This document shows positions 45,385 through 58,241 of a stretch of 64,000 nucleotides of DNA, in pieces; the first letter of the stretch is position 1; every line of letters begins with the position of its first letter. A program made the position numbers and the translations under genes. The notes beneath the pieces are model-generated. The model made no database searches and was not told the DNA's origin. It was given only the letters and a program-made list of their open reading frames with translations. Source of the stretch: Cantharellus purpuraceus (taxonomy: Eukaryota > Basidiomycota > Agaricomycetes > Cantharellales > Hydnaceae); contig JALBUN010000048.1 of NCBI GenBank assembly GCA_025174535.1, positions 1,426,001-1,490,000 on the forward strand, given 5' to 3'.

Positions 45385-48300
45385 TTAGCATTGCATAGCC
45401 ATCTGTGATATTACTTGACCCCATGCGCTTGCGGGAGACGATTTCGCGTCATATTCGCCTGAATACCCCATGCTGGACTGCGTCGTAGAGGTTATCAAAG
45501 CCGGCAGACGACGAGCGGCTCACTTACTGTTCTGTAAGCGGCGATGAGTTGAGCGTCCATGCTAGTGGGAGGTGGTAGAGCACCTCCCATGGGTCCCAAA
45601 GCCAGCTGAGGTTGATCTGATAATCGAGGTGGTGAATCCCCAAACGTAAATGGAAACTGGGTCTCAGATGGCGTGTCAACGTCGTCCATCCTCATGCTAG
45701 CCATAGCGAGAGGATCATGCAGCTTGCTGAAGGCGTACCGGGCTTGACGTTGGGACTTGCGCAGTGCCGGCTAATGGGAGAACGTGCATCGGAAAATAGG
45801 GACTCTTAGGCGAAGCGAGGAACGTACCAGGCAGTTGGGCGCTTGCAGACTTTTTTTTGCTTCTGCAAACATCTCACATGTCTCGTCAAGATGTTGTAGA
45901 GCATCTTCAGAGAACTCAGCATTCGGGACATATGCGACCAGCGTGCCGAGCAATAGCTGCCAACAGCAATTCCACACTTAGTTGATCGATGACGAGAACA
46001 TCAACAAAAGCCCACCCCAGCGGTCGAGGTATGACTCCAAAACGGGGCCATGCGCTCAATGAAGCGTGGATAAGCCAGCCATAGACGGCGCATGTCTACG
46101 ACGAGTGCTCGGGCACTGTACCGCCAACGTGATTAGAATCATACCGAACAAGAAGAGAACAAACACATTACCTCTCGTACGCGACAAGGGCTGACCGCCA
46201 ATGTGGGCTTGTCGTTGGATCGCCGTCTCTGTACTTTCGAAGCATATCTACCAGCAATCGTCGATGAAGATACATGACAGCTAACCACAGAGTCAAGCAT
46301 AGGAAGGGACGGAAATATAATGTCACATACAAGCATTTTCCCATACAACTGCAATGTATCGCTGAAATGTCTTTCCTACAGCTTCGTTTGGAAATGGAAT
46401 ATCACTAGGAGGCCATGCAAGACTGCTTGGTTTGCGATGCGCTTTGAGCCTTTTTTCATATTTGAGGATATCTGCGTAAGTCGCGGAATGCGTCGATTGA
46501 AGTAGAATGTCGCAAACGAGCTGCGTGAACGAATACTTCCAAGGAAAGACTGTTTAGTCAGTATGCAATTAGCATCATAAATAATAACGGGGAGTAAGCA
46601 GAAACCAACATTCCGGATTTTGGCTTGACGGTACATCTACCCTCAATGGCCGCCTGCAAGCAATCATGTTTGACACCATTGATGTTGGACGCCCAAACAT
46701 GAAGCTCTAACAACATTCAGAACCGTAAGTTTGAACTCGTCAGACAGTACAAAGAAAACTTGCCTGCCAAATATCCAGACTATGGAGATTGTGTGAGCAT
46801 GTAACGAATTAACAAAATCAAGGAAGCGGACCAGTTATACTCCCAAAAAGTCTGCGCAGCAGTATCCCGCTGAACTGGGTCCAGAACTGACAGGGAACAA
46901 TCACGATCTAGACGAAAAATTCAGTGAAACCGTCTTGCGAACATTTCAATCACCCACGTAATCCAAGCTTGAAGGGTGATCAATACATAAAAGAATGACC
47001 AGAAATTAAGCGCTTACCGACTGGACAACTTTCGATAGCACACCAGTCAACAACCATTGATAACTATGTCTACGAGATGGAATGTGTCAAACGCCGACCA
47101 GTTGTACCAGCCATAATGAACCTACGGTCGTCTTCCAGGGAATAGGCGAAAGTACCAAATCATAAGTACCTAGCAAAGGTTTAGCATCATCAACTTTGCG
47201 ATGATCTCAATGCTCACTATAGCCTGTACACCATGCACCGTTGGATGATCAACAAGGGAATACGACGCTATCGCTGCTCTGGCTAAAGTATGTAGCAGCT
47301 CCACATCTTCTGACACACGCTGAATGTCAAGACTCAGATCATATAGAGTCCCCAAAAGGAATATCATGAATAGAACTGCTAATCGATGGGCATCCGAGGG
47401 TCTTAAAGAAGCAACCGGTTGGCCGTCTGGATAAAAGGGATAGAAAACCTCATCCAGAGTCCCCTCACTCGGTGCAAGCATTGAGCTTGTAAAAATTGAG
47501 TGTCAAAGATGAAGTGATGTTAAGGCTAACGTACCACCAAGCATAATACGAGTGATACATATCGATTAACTGTAGTGCTCTCTCACAAGGCGGTAAGAAC
47601 CTCAAGAATGTATCCATATTTGTTGTGCGTTGATCGGGAGGTGGAAAGGGGAATTGCACGCTAAGCAAGACAAGCTCTGGGGGTAGATGCATTGGTGGTG
47701 GTGGTCGACGTTTTGCTGGAAAGTCAGGGCAAATCTCTTCGCTATCCTCTTCGTCATTCTCCTGCGGGAGTCGGAAACGTTACCGGGTACTATGAAAGGA
47801 CGAAATCGCGCTAGCATACCTGAATGACATGCTGAACGAAAGGCTGAGGTGTCAAAAACATGGAATCGACAACATGTAAAGTTTACCACCGACCTCAGAC
47901 GACGCAGTTTCACCATGATACGACTTCTCGTTGAGAGACATCATACCCAAGGATGCAACCAGCTCGTCAGCGTTGGTATCCGGTGCTGGAGGTGGACCAT
48001 CGATGACACCAACTTTCGTTGGTCGTTGGAGACCAGGAACAGGACTGGCTATGCGGATCTGAGTGTCTCTGACCAGTAATGGATGGGGTTCTGTGGAGAT
48101 ACTGCTTTGGGCCTCGGCAAGGGCTTCCTCGAGCTTCTGCTCTCGTACGCTCATCTTGGCCAGGTCCTCATGAAGTATGATCGAGGAAGCTTTGAGCGAA
48201 CTGTGAAACGCGATGAGGGTGGTGCGCAGCGAGAGGACACGGTAGCATACCGTGTGCCTTTGACTATGGACCCTTGAATACACGCCTCTGCCAATCCCTG

Positions 48301-48586
48301 TTTCACGCTCCATGACCAGCATCCCCTCAGGGACTAGTTACGCGATTTTGAGTCTTCAGCTCACCAATAGTCACCTGTGAAGATGAGCACGTAGCATGTG
48401 AGTCCGAAGCCAATCCAGCACAGCAAATAAGAATAACGCACATGGGAATGGTCTCTGACATCGGATCCTTGAAGAACGCGTCAGTAGACAAAACAACGAA
48501 AAAGGGCCGCAGTCAATGCACCTGCGCTTGCGACACTCGACACAAGGTGATCTATCGTTATTTTGCTTGTGCCAACTCATGCTCAT
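45385..48586 (-). CDS. Zn2Cys6 transcription factor (paralogue B)
   Basis: Paralogue of the regulator at 24.9-28.2 kb. The start MSMSWHKQNNDRSP opens the zinc cluster over four exons: CVECRKRR (to 48522), IRCQRPFP plus first base of Cys4 (48442-48467), a 10-nt exon completing Cys4, DY and most of Cys5 (48365-48374), and VKQGLAEACIQGSIVKGTR (48251-48307). Cysteine spacing is 2-6-5-2-8, as in the paralogue. A coiled coil (REQKLEEALAEAQSSI), the shared STEPHPLL and HGETASSE motifs, and a fungal-specific regulatory domain (LRPSDAHRLAVLFMIFLLGTLYD) follow. The last exon reads SSMGYSGEYDAKSSPASAW and stops at 45385. Central exons around 46.1-47.1 kb were not all resolved. Confidence 0.82.
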
Positions 48587-49160
48587 GGGAGGGATGGGGA
48601 AGAAAGTGGCACGTGAGAATGAGGAAGTTATCGCATGCTACAAGGCCGCTTCTGCCCTGAACGTTAAGTCTCAGAAGCATGTTTTGACAGCAACTGTAAA
48701 CAGTATGATCGCTAGCTAATATGACGCATCAGCCCGCGAGTCGAGTCTTACCAGACGGCCTGCCGGCTAGTATGCCCCAGATCCGTATGCAGATCTAAAG
48801 CTTACAATTGAGCGTACTACGACCGTGTCTCTCCCTCAAGTGTGAATCAAGATACACTGCTGTAAACACTCCGGTACGCCTTCAAACATTCCCCTACTGA
48901 CTTCCTCACAGGCCAGGGCCATTGCAGGTCATTGGCCTGCTCCGAGTCTTGCGCTTTGCACGGCCTGGCTGACCTTTGCGGGCAAAGATAGCCTGTATAC
49001 AAACATCCGTGATGTGATATTCATAGGCGCTTCCGATGGCCGGAGTTGTTTGCCAAGGGCAGTGTAAAATGTTTGCAAGATCCAATGTCGATCATCGCGC
49101 AATATTAATCGGCCATGTGCTCCTTTTAAGGTATGGAAAGGCCAATAGGCATGCCACTAT
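48587..49160. other. Intergenic between regulator B and ERG4
   Basis: About 570 bp without a supported gene. It contains the regulator's promoter and the ERG4 3' region. Confidence 0.45.
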
Positions 49161-51177
49161 CTAGTATATCCCCGGAATATACCTCCACCGCACAACACTG
49201 CAATAGCGTTCCCAATCCTGCCCGTACTTCGCTGCACATCTGAAACCACAGAAATTCAGTATGCTCCGAATCGGGCCCTGAAAGATCACGTACCTCTCAA
49301 AGTCCCGTCCGCAACGATGAGTCAACACGGCAAGGAAGAACACCGAGTAAAAGTACGGAATAGGGGACGCAGTTCCCACGACGAGGCCCCATGTCAGGCT
49401 CTGAACCCAGTCTGCGGAGTAATTCTGGTTGGACCGGTCAGCTCAGGTTTGTCGGGACATGCTATGTAACTCACGGGTTTGCGAGCGTATGCCCACCATC
49501 CACTTGTAAGAAGTCGGTTGCTATGAGGTCATCCATCAACAATGCTCGGTTTGGTAAAACACCTACGCACCCATGCTCGGTTTGAATGTAGGTCGGATTC
49601 TCGATCGTGCCCCATGGCAACTGCGGGAATGTCCAACGGTACTGATATGTCCCCTGCAGCTGCATTTTGAAACGACTCTTCTGGGACATTGATGTATCAA
49701 AGCTGGACATAATAGACAAAGTCAGTCCCGACACATTCTGCATATGGAAGACCCCATACATATAATACGCCGTCAAAAGCGTAGTGTACAGAGCGACGTA
49801 TCCGAGCGTCGAAAACCTGTAACTGGCAGGGTCGTGCGAGGCCATGTATACAATAGAATAGCAGTAACTCTACAAAACACGTCAGTCTGGCTATGAACGA
49901 GCACAGGCAAGACTTACGAATGGAACGCCTAGGTTAATGACTCAATCCACAAGAACACAGCAAGAGACGTGAGCTAACGTACCAGCAAAGTTCCAAAAAA
50001 TGACTAGGAAGCCCCACCTGTTCCTGTTTGGCAAGAATACTGTGGACACAATACAGGAAACTCACTTCTCATGGAACATATCCCAGGTCTGAGGGATGCA
50101 TTCCTCGCCTTTAGCACTATGGTATGAACCTTTCAGCATCCAGATGGTTCAAGATAGTCACCAAGGCGCACCATGCATTGAGATACAACCCAGTTGCTAG
50201 GATCATGAATGCCATATTCTTTTGGAAGCATGCCTCGTCAAAATATACAGCCGAGAGGGGCAATAATTGCACACTCACTGGGGAAATGTAACCATATTGT
50301 TCATGTTGCCTAAGCCCTCCAGATACGGAGATGAGGAAAAGAAGCATCCAAGGGATCCTAACCTCAAGCCACATCTTCAAATCGACACTCCCAATCCTTG
50401 GGTTCAAGACGGCGCCCATGAATACATCGTAGATAAAATTGCCCGACATGCGAATTTGGTTTCCTGTAACGACAGTAAGGAAATACATGCCAAAGGACAC
50501 GCCGACACCCCATATCATGGAGACTGTCATAAGATGGCCAAAATGGTCGATGATCTCGGTCAGGCGGAATGTGTTTGTCCAGTGTAGGACTGCGCCGGTG
50601 ATAACAGTACCATAGACGCATACCACGGCGTTACAGTTGTACGTCAGAGTCTGATAGTTTAATGAGGGAACAGGGAGACCCTGTTGTTTGTAACCCGGCA
50701 TCACGAACGCAAGGAGCAGTTCGAAAAATATCAGACCACTATACATCTCGAACGCGTATAACGTAGGCGATGCATCCTTTGGGTTCTCTGTGAGGAACCA
50801 TAAAAATACAACTAACGATGCATCACTCACAGTCCGAATGTGGCCCCACATTTTGTTCAAAAAGGGCTCTATGTCGTCCACAGAGTGAGGATAGACTAGT
50901 CGCCCATCGTAAAATGTCAGGCAGATCCAGAAATAATACATAAGCACAGGAAACCCCGTCATGATAGCGAAAACACCCCATGGTCCTCCGAACTCATAGC
51001 TGGGCAAAAGCAAGTTAGATTAATATGTAAAACACCCATCACACCCACCTGGCATGTGTGTCTAATTTCTGGTCAGCAAGTCTGCCCTTTTCTGTGATGT
51101 TGCTTTTTGCAGCATTCAAAGCTGATTTTTCCTCGGTCTTGTCTGATCGAGTATTTGAGAGGCCCATGGTAATAGGC
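49161..51177 (-). CDS. ERG4: Delta(24(24(1)))-sterol reductase Erg4
   Basis: Last step of ergosterol synthesis: reduces the C24(28) double bond in the ER membrane using NADPH. Exons give YEFGGPWGVFAIMTGFPVLMYYFWICL, SLNYQTLTYNCNA, WGVGVSFGMYFLTV, the family signature DLKMWLEVRIPWMLLF, NACAKGEECIPQTWDMFHEK (restored by joining two exons) and the C-terminal RCAAKYGQDWERYCSVVRWRYIPGIY. Multiple membrane helices are evident. The ATG at 51177 (MGLSNTRSDKTEEK) is chosen; the open frame upstream has no ATG. About ten introns, all in phase where checked. MZT1 starts 100 bp away in the opposite direction. Confidence 0.93.
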
Positions 51178-51277
51178 AAAGGCTTCCAGTTCTTCGCATG
51201 GTCTGATTCCTTTTTTCTATTATCGGGAAGTATCACGATGTCACGTTCCGTCACACACCCGCCCAGCTAATATTATA
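51178..51277. promoter_or_regulatory. Shared divergent promoter, ERG4 / MZT1
   Basis: 100 bp between the two start codons must serve both genes. A TATTATA stretch lies just upstream of the MZT1 ATG. Confidence 0.5.
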
Positions 51278-51609
51278 ATGGCGTCTAAGGACACAGACAA
51301 AACAGGCTCTGCTCAACAAACTCTCGACAGCAAGTATTCAACTATGATTTTTAGCTCCATTTTTCTCAATATATAGGGCAGCTTTGTTTGACATCTCGCA
51401 GTTACTCAATACTCAACTCGACCGAGAGACATTGACAATATGCGTCAGCTTGATTGAAAGTGGAGTCAATCCAGAAGCCTTGGCGGTGAGTGCGTTTCTC
51501 TGAATCCTGTATCTATGCACTGAAGGTTTCAAAGGCAGTAGTACAGGAGCTACGGCGTGAAGGTGCCAGCTCTCGCACCAAGGAACAGCAGAGGGGTGAT
51601 ACGTCGTGA
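51278..51609 (+). CDS. MZT1: Mitotic-spindle organizing protein 1 (MOZART1)
   Basis: Small subunit that binds gamma-tubulin complex proteins and helps recruit or activate the complex at spindle pole bodies. Three exons (51278-51333, 51377-51485, 51535-51609) total 240 nt and encode 79 residues, the usual size. The core [19 protein letters not shown] and [22 protein letters not shown] is a clear MZT1 signature. Introns are 43 and 49 nt with consensus ends. No single exon is long enough to appear as a conventional open frame. Confidence 0.93.
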
Positions 51610-51844
51610 TGGTCATGTGACCTCACACGACTGCAGTAAGGATCTGCTAAGAGTGTATAGGGGCATATGACGCGCAAGAGAAAAGGAGAAAGCGAATCGA
51701 AATCGCAGATGCAACTGGATCCAGGCAAAGCGACCATGTCTGTAAAGAGCCGGTTAACACCAGAGAGACGTAGAACAAATATTCCAGGTCACAAAGAGAG
51801 GGCTATTGAAAGTCGGGAAGACAGCAGACCAGGGGAGGGACTCA

Positions 51845-52147
51845 CTACTGATCGTCCAGAAACTTGGGGTCTAAAGGTGTAGAGCCCGAGAGGGCGCAGA
51901 AGAGTGTCGAAAGCATGAAAGCAGTTTCAGGTGTGCATACGTTGTCTTGAGTCTCAACGGCAATAGGTTCAAAGCGGCAGCCTGCAGCAAAGGAAAAAAA
52001 CAGTGAATTGCAAATTTCTTAAACCCTCAAGACACCCGATTGACAAGACAGATTCCCTATACGTTCTCCATCTTTGGCGATCTCCAAGACAGCCATTCGT
52101 TCGTCTGCCTCTTTGCTAAGGTGGTTCATTGTTGGATCATCCCTATT
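51845..52147 (-). CDS. Terminal exons of an unrecognised gene
   Basis: Two exons (52147-52063 and 51981-51845) joined at a GTATAG donor and CTGCAG acceptor keep one frame: NHLSKEADERMAVLEIAKDGE then RCRFEPIAVETQDN and a stop after PLDPKFLDDQ. The reading is protein-like, but I recognise no family and could not find its 5' exons. A candidate upstream exon near 52890-52990 (minus; SLYADNTPTFSGVYVNPFEE) may belong to the same gene. Confidence 0.35.
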
Positions 52148-53429
52148 CTGTATACTATCGCACCGTCACCATGTGAGAACAACCGCGTTTTTGGGTTTAC
52201 AAATCCCTTATATTCCTAATGCTCGTCTGATCAGGAACTTCCACCTCTCAGGCAACGTGCACTCAATGTCAATCTTCAAGATCTACAAAACATATAATAC
52301 TACAGGATCCTGTCACAGGCCCGTATCTATTTTGACCTACGCTCGAGCTGGTGATTGCCACTCTGACTCTTCTGACTATAAATTTGCACCCGCACTTTCT
52401 GGATAGTCCGCTATCCCACTCTATCACCCACCTCTATCTATTAGACGCTACTAGGACTCTAGGCTCTAATACTGGCCACCATCGATACTTTACCATCTCA
52501 GTCATGTGGTCTGGGGATGAAGAACACCCCGCCCAATAGTACTGTTCTACCTTCCTTCCTGAGCCCACTTGCAACTCTCGAAACGGTGCAAGTTATTAGT
52601 ATGCAAACTTTGGTGAAGGCGAGTCATAGGCAAAACGTGTCGCAAATAAGGGGGTAGTTATTAGTATCTGCTGTTAAAGCCGTTCTTTGCCCGATAGTGA
52701 TAGGCGCAAGATTGCGATCGATCATGCCTTTGGGATATATGAGTGGAGTGCCTGGTTTCAAGGCGGTGAAGATGTCTAGCTAAGGAGACTGCGGAGCGGC
52801 TCCTTTTGAGCAGGAGCATGGCTGACGGAACAAGGGAATGGAGCTGAAGGAGGACCACAGACCGAATCTTGACTGAATGTGATACGCTCTCACCTTCCTC
52901 GAAGGGGTTCACATACACGCCTGAAAATGTTGGAGTATTATCCGCATACAGTGATGTAGTATCATCATGATTGTCATAATGTTGATGAAGGTGCTTTTTA
53001 ATTAAGCGGTATTATTTTCCACCGTTACGAAAGGAGGTGAGTGATACTGTGACCAGTACTGCTGCTAGGAGCTTCGTGACACAGCGTTCGATTCCTGAGG
53101 CATTGTTAAAACATCGCCGACAGGCAGATCAACTCCTCACTCCATGGCGTTATCCCTCGCCAGTGCTTCAAGAAAATGTAATCAACTCTGATTCTTCCCC
53201 GCCCGCAGTACATATTCCTTGCAGCTGCTCTGCATGTTCCGGTCCCAGGGACGCCCGATTTTTGTAGATATCATTGAAGTCATATCTCCACAACCAATTG
53301 GACGCTTTATGGTGGTCCGCCTATATGGAGATACAAGTGATTCTGGAGTCAGACTCTAATGAGGTGTGACCGTGACACTGCTGACACATATTGTGTGCTC
53401 TCTGTGTATCAAAGTTCGCCACCTTGACC
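52148..53429. other. Interval upstream of SF3B1
   Basis: About 1.3 kb. Apart from the possible minus-strand exon near 52890-52990 noted for the neighbouring entry, no gene is supported. The last few hundred bases contain the SF3B1 promoter. Confidence 0.4.
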
Positions 53430-56400
53430 ATGTCTTCCGAGCCTCGTCTCGTAGATTCTTTCACGGCACCCAAGGAAGTCTTAGAGGAGTTTGCTAACCT
53501 AGCAGAAGAGGAAAATGTTGATCCTTTCGCGGAGACTGCCTCGAAACGTCAAATTGCATCGCGTCAATCTGACTATCATAACCGACGCTTTGACCGTCAG
53601 GCTGTCGAGAGTGCAGATGCCTTCAAGGAAGGCGAGTCCGATGGTCAGGGTGGATACAAGGAGGCTATGCGTCTGGCAATGCTTGAGAAGGAAGAGGCTC
53701 GAGTGAAGCGGGCTATTGAGGATAAAGAGCGCAAGCAGAGGGAGGAAGGCCAGGAGAAGATGGATCTCGACAAGACGCCTCCTCGAGAGGAGCTCGAATC
53801 CGCAGCCAAAGAACTTGCAGAAATGTCAGCAGGTACCAAGCGGAAACGAAGATGGGACGTTACGGAACCGTCTGAAGTTAAGCCTAGCGAGGCAGATAAG
53901 GGTGAATGGTCTAAAGAGGCTCTCGAAAGCGCTGCTCCCAAGAAGCGTCGGTCGAGATGGGATGCGACACCTGCGGATGTTACGGTCGGCGAAACCCCGA
54001 AGCGTTCACGATGGGATCAAACACCCGCTGCCAACGATGGGCCTGTAGCCATGACTCCGATTTACATGAATGCACCTGGTCTCGTCGAGGATAAACATAA
54101 CCGTTTCCTCACTGACGAGGAACTCGACGCAATTCTACCTCCGACTGGTTATGCTATCGTGACACCTCCAGCAGGCTATGCTGCAATTCAAACCCCAGCT
54201 CGCAAGCTCCTGGCTACACCGACGCCTGTCTTCACAGGTTTCCAGATTCAGGACGAGTCAGATGCCTCAGCCACGGCAGCGGCAGCAGGTCTTGCACCCG
54301 AATTACCCACGGAGATTCCAGGAGTCGGCAGTCTTGCCTTTTTCAAAGCTGAGGACGCGCAGTACTTTTCCAAGATTCTCAAGGAGGAGGATGAGACCGA
54401 GCTTTCCGTCGATGAGATGAAGGAACGTAAAATCATGCGTCTACTTCTTAAAATCAAGAACGGCACTCCTCCTGTACGGAAAACGGCCCTTCGTCAGATC
54501 ACCGACAAGGCTCGCGAGTTCGGTGCTGGCCCCCTGTTTGACAAGATCCTTCCTCTTCTCATGGAACGCACCCTTGAGGATCAAGAACGCCATTTGCTTG
54601 TCAAGGTCATCGATCGTGTCTTGTACAAGCTAGACGACCTTGTGCGACCCTATGTTCACAAAATTCTCGTTGTCATTGAGCCGCTTCTAATCGATGAAGA
54701 CTACTATGCACGTGTCGAAGGCCGTGAGATCATCTCCAACCTTTCCAAGGCGGCAGGATTAGCGCACATGATTTCAACTATGCGACCGGATATCGACCAT
54801 GCTGACGAGTACGTGCGCAATACAACTGCGCGTGCCTTCTCAGTCGTTGCTTCTGCACTGGGCATACCTTCCCTACTTCCTTTCTTGAAGGCTGTTTGTC
54901 GCTCAAAGAAATCGTGGCAAGCACGTCACACTGGCATCCGTATCGTGCAACAGATCGCCATCATGATGGGTTGTGCTGTGCTTCCTCACCTTCGCAATCT
55001 TGTCGATGCCATCGCTCATGGGCTGCAAGATGAACAGCAGAAAGTGCGAACGATGACTGCGCTAGGACTCGCCGCGCTTGCCGAAGCCGCTGCGCCATAT
55101 GGTATCGAGTCCTTTGACAGCGTTTTGAAGCCTCTCTGGCACGGCATTAGGCTGCATCGTGGCAAGGGTCTTGCTGCATTCCTCAAGGCCATTGGCTTCA
55201 TTATCCCCCTCATGGACCCGGAATACGCCAATTATTACACGAAGGGTGTGACTGTGATTCTTATCCGTGAATTCCAAACGTCGGACGAAGAGATGAAGAA
55301 GATCGTGCTTAAGGTCGTTAAGCAGTGTGCGGCAACAGAGGGTGTCACACCACAGTACATCAAACAGGACATTCTTCCCGATTTCTTCAAAGCGTTTTGG
55401 GTCAGGCGCATGGCCCTTGACCGACGGAATTACCGCCAAGTGGTTGAGACGACGGTTGAGTTGGCGCAAAAAGCAGGCGTGGCAGAGATCGTTGGAAAAA
55501 TTGTGAACGACCTCAAGGTGCGTCGTACAGTATCCTCCGAGTATGTTACTGATTTTTCTCCAGGATGATGCGGAACCGTACCGTAAGATGGTGATGGAGA
55601 CAATCACCAAGGTTATCGCGTCGCTAGGCGCATCCGACATTGATGAGCGTCTGGAGGTTCGCCTCGTCGATGGAATCATTTACTCATTCCAGGAGCAAAC
55701 AAGCGAAGATCAGGTCATGTTGGACGGCTTTGGAGCTGTGGTAAATGCTTTAGGCGCGTATTTATGAATACCGATTTTTTTCTGACACATCTGACCTTCG
55801 ATTTGTCCAGGTATCCGAGTCAAACCGTACTTGACACAGATCGTCTCAACTGTTCTGTGGCGACTTAACAACAAGAGCGCGAAGGTTCGACAGCAAGCAG
55901 CCGACTTGACGACACGTCTCGCAGTCGTGATTAAACAATGTGGCGAGGATCAGCTGTTGAGCAAGCTCGGTGTTGTATTGTTCGAACAACTTGGAGAGGA
56001 GTATCCGGATACTCTTGGAAGGTGAGTGTTTAAGATCAGAAGCGAGAATATTCTTCTGACGTGTATTCCAGCATTATTGCGGCGGAAGGTGCCATCGCGA
56101 ACGTCGTCGGTATGACACAAATGCAGCCTCCTGTCAAGGATCTCCGTGAGTGCTCATTTTATCTTTCACTGCTCCTTTCCCTGACGGTTTGGTAGTTCCT
56201 CGTATGACACCCATTCTCCGCAATAGGCACGAGAAGGTGCAGGAGGCCTCGATCAACTTGATCGGTCGCATAGGTGTGTTGTGTCATTGTGTCATGATAT
56301 CATTTCACTGACACTTTATTTCAGCGGATCGTGGTGCTGAATTCGTCCCTGCGCGCGAGTGGATGCGTATTTGCTTCGAGCTTCTTGACCTTCTCAAGGC

Positions 56401-57225
56401 GCACAAAAAGGGCATTCGTCGAGCCGCTGTCAACTCATTCGGATACATCGCAAAGACCCTAGGTCCTCAAGATGTATTATCGGTGCTGTTGACCAATCTC
56501 CGAGTCCAAGAACGGCAAAGTCGCGTGTGTAGTACAGTTGCCATTGCCATCGTTGCGGAGACTTGTGGACGTGAGTGGATTAGTCTTTGGAACTGCGTGT
56601 TTACTGATTCCTTGGCATAATTGCAGCTTTTACCTGTATACCCGCGATCTTGGCTGAATACCGTACCGCCGAACTCAACGTGCGGACAGGCTGCTTGAAG
56701 GCACTGACGTTCGTTTTCGAATATGTTGGTCCGCAATCGGCTTACTATTGTGACTCTGTCGTCACGATGCTGGAGGATGCACTCACGGATCGTGACTTGG
56801 TGCACCGTCAGACGGCGAGTACCATAGTCAAGCATCTCGCTCTGGGCGTCGCAGGACTTGGGTGTGAGGACTCGATGCTTCACCTAATGAATTTGGTGTG
56901 GCCGAATTGCTTCGAGACTTCACCTCATGTTATTGGTGCTGTCATGGATGCGATTGAAGCGATGCGGGTGACACTGGGACCCGGTGTGCTATTAAGCTAT
57001 GTGCTTCAGGGATTATTCCACCCCGCGAGAAAAGTCCGGGAGGTGAGTCCATGCAGCCTATTTTACGCGTTAAGATGCTGACTTTTCTTGCAGGTTTATT
57101 GGAGAATCTACAACGCGCTCTATCTAGGAGCGTCAGATTCCATGGTGCCTTTCTACCCTGACTTGGGGGAGCTAAGTGAGGGTCAAAATGTGTACGACCG
57201 GCATCCATTGCAGATGTTCATCTAA
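53430..57225 (+). CDS. Splicing factor 3B subunit 1 (SF3B1/Hsh155/Prp10)
   Basis: HEAT-repeat core of the U2 snRNP that clamps the branch-point helix. ATG at 53430 ([11 protein letters not shown]) is preferred over an in-frame ATG at 53391. The N-terminus has U2AF-ligand motifs ([23 protein letters not shown]) and the p14-binding-type region ([15 protein letters not shown]). The HEAT part is very conserved: [114 protein letters not shown]. The first exon is over 2 kb; about six short introns follow from 55518. The stop after PLQMFI is at 57223-57225. Confidence 0.96.
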
Positions 57226-58241
57226 GTATATGGAATCGAACTGCTTCCCCGAGTTGTACTTTTATATTGTCTATGTGAACGGCTTGAAAGGCTACATATG
57301 CTACTGTACATTGCTACGGAGCGATTGTGTGAGGCATTTAAGTTTAGTGAGCGTGTAACGACAGGGCTTTTTGGTTTGACGAAGGCTCCAGGAAGGTGAC
57401 GGCTAGCAGAAACAAGGGATCGACTCCAGCAGGTGGCGACGCCTGAAAACATGGTGCGTACTTGTTGCCTATACCTTGATTGAAACGCTTGGCTGGAGAA
57501 TTAATTCCGAATAGAAGATGCATGTCTAATAGCTTTGCCACCCAGCAGTAAATTCGGACGGGGTGGAGTGATGTGGCCAACAGACGGATCACTTCGTGCG
57601 GCTCACGTGAAGGACGTCTCGGAAGCTGTAGACCCTTCTTTTTGTCGTGGAATTCCAAAGTTCAATTGACGCATTTGATGCATGACGGTGCCTGGAACTA
57701 TACAATCGATCGCCGCAAGCTTTGAAATTACGCTATGGTGGTGCGTCTCCGGTCGGAGCTGCAAAGTCAACCTTGTGTGAGTATTTGTCTGGTCGTGGGT
57801 CTAACCAATTATAGTGGATTTTTGGATCCAGAATGCTAGGGGGGGTCGATAACTATCCACCGCCAACAAGTCGTGTCGAAACTTGTGGATCAGTGCAATC
57901 CAAATCATTCTAAATCACTCATGCCACCAATTGAATCACTGCGGCAGCATCAATTGTTTTGGCACTCGTTATGTTTAATGACTACCGACTTGGCTAGACC
58001 GTGCCCTCAAAGGCTTAGCTTCTTCATTTTTAGGAGTCGAGAAAACGCCTTTGCGGAGCGTTGTGCGCACATTGTGGATGGTGAACCTGGGTATTTCTTG
58101 ACTATAATAGGCATCACCTCTGAGAACCCTGCCTCCAAACCAATCTTATCCCCGGTCCGATACTACTGTATAGAGACATACGCTAGAACATTCTCCATCA
58201 CCCTGACAGCCTGGGAACACACGTGCTGTACGAGATCCCCT
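57226..58241. other. Intergenic, convergent SF3B1 / GH53
   Basis: About 1 kb between two convergent gene ends. Open frames at 57344-57658 and 57873-58268 lack support. Confidence 0.45.

Noticed and set aside
57344..57658. 104-residue minus-strand open frame between SF3B1 and GH53
   Set aside because: Begins without an ATG, overlaps the 3' region of SF3B1 and has no recognisable domain.
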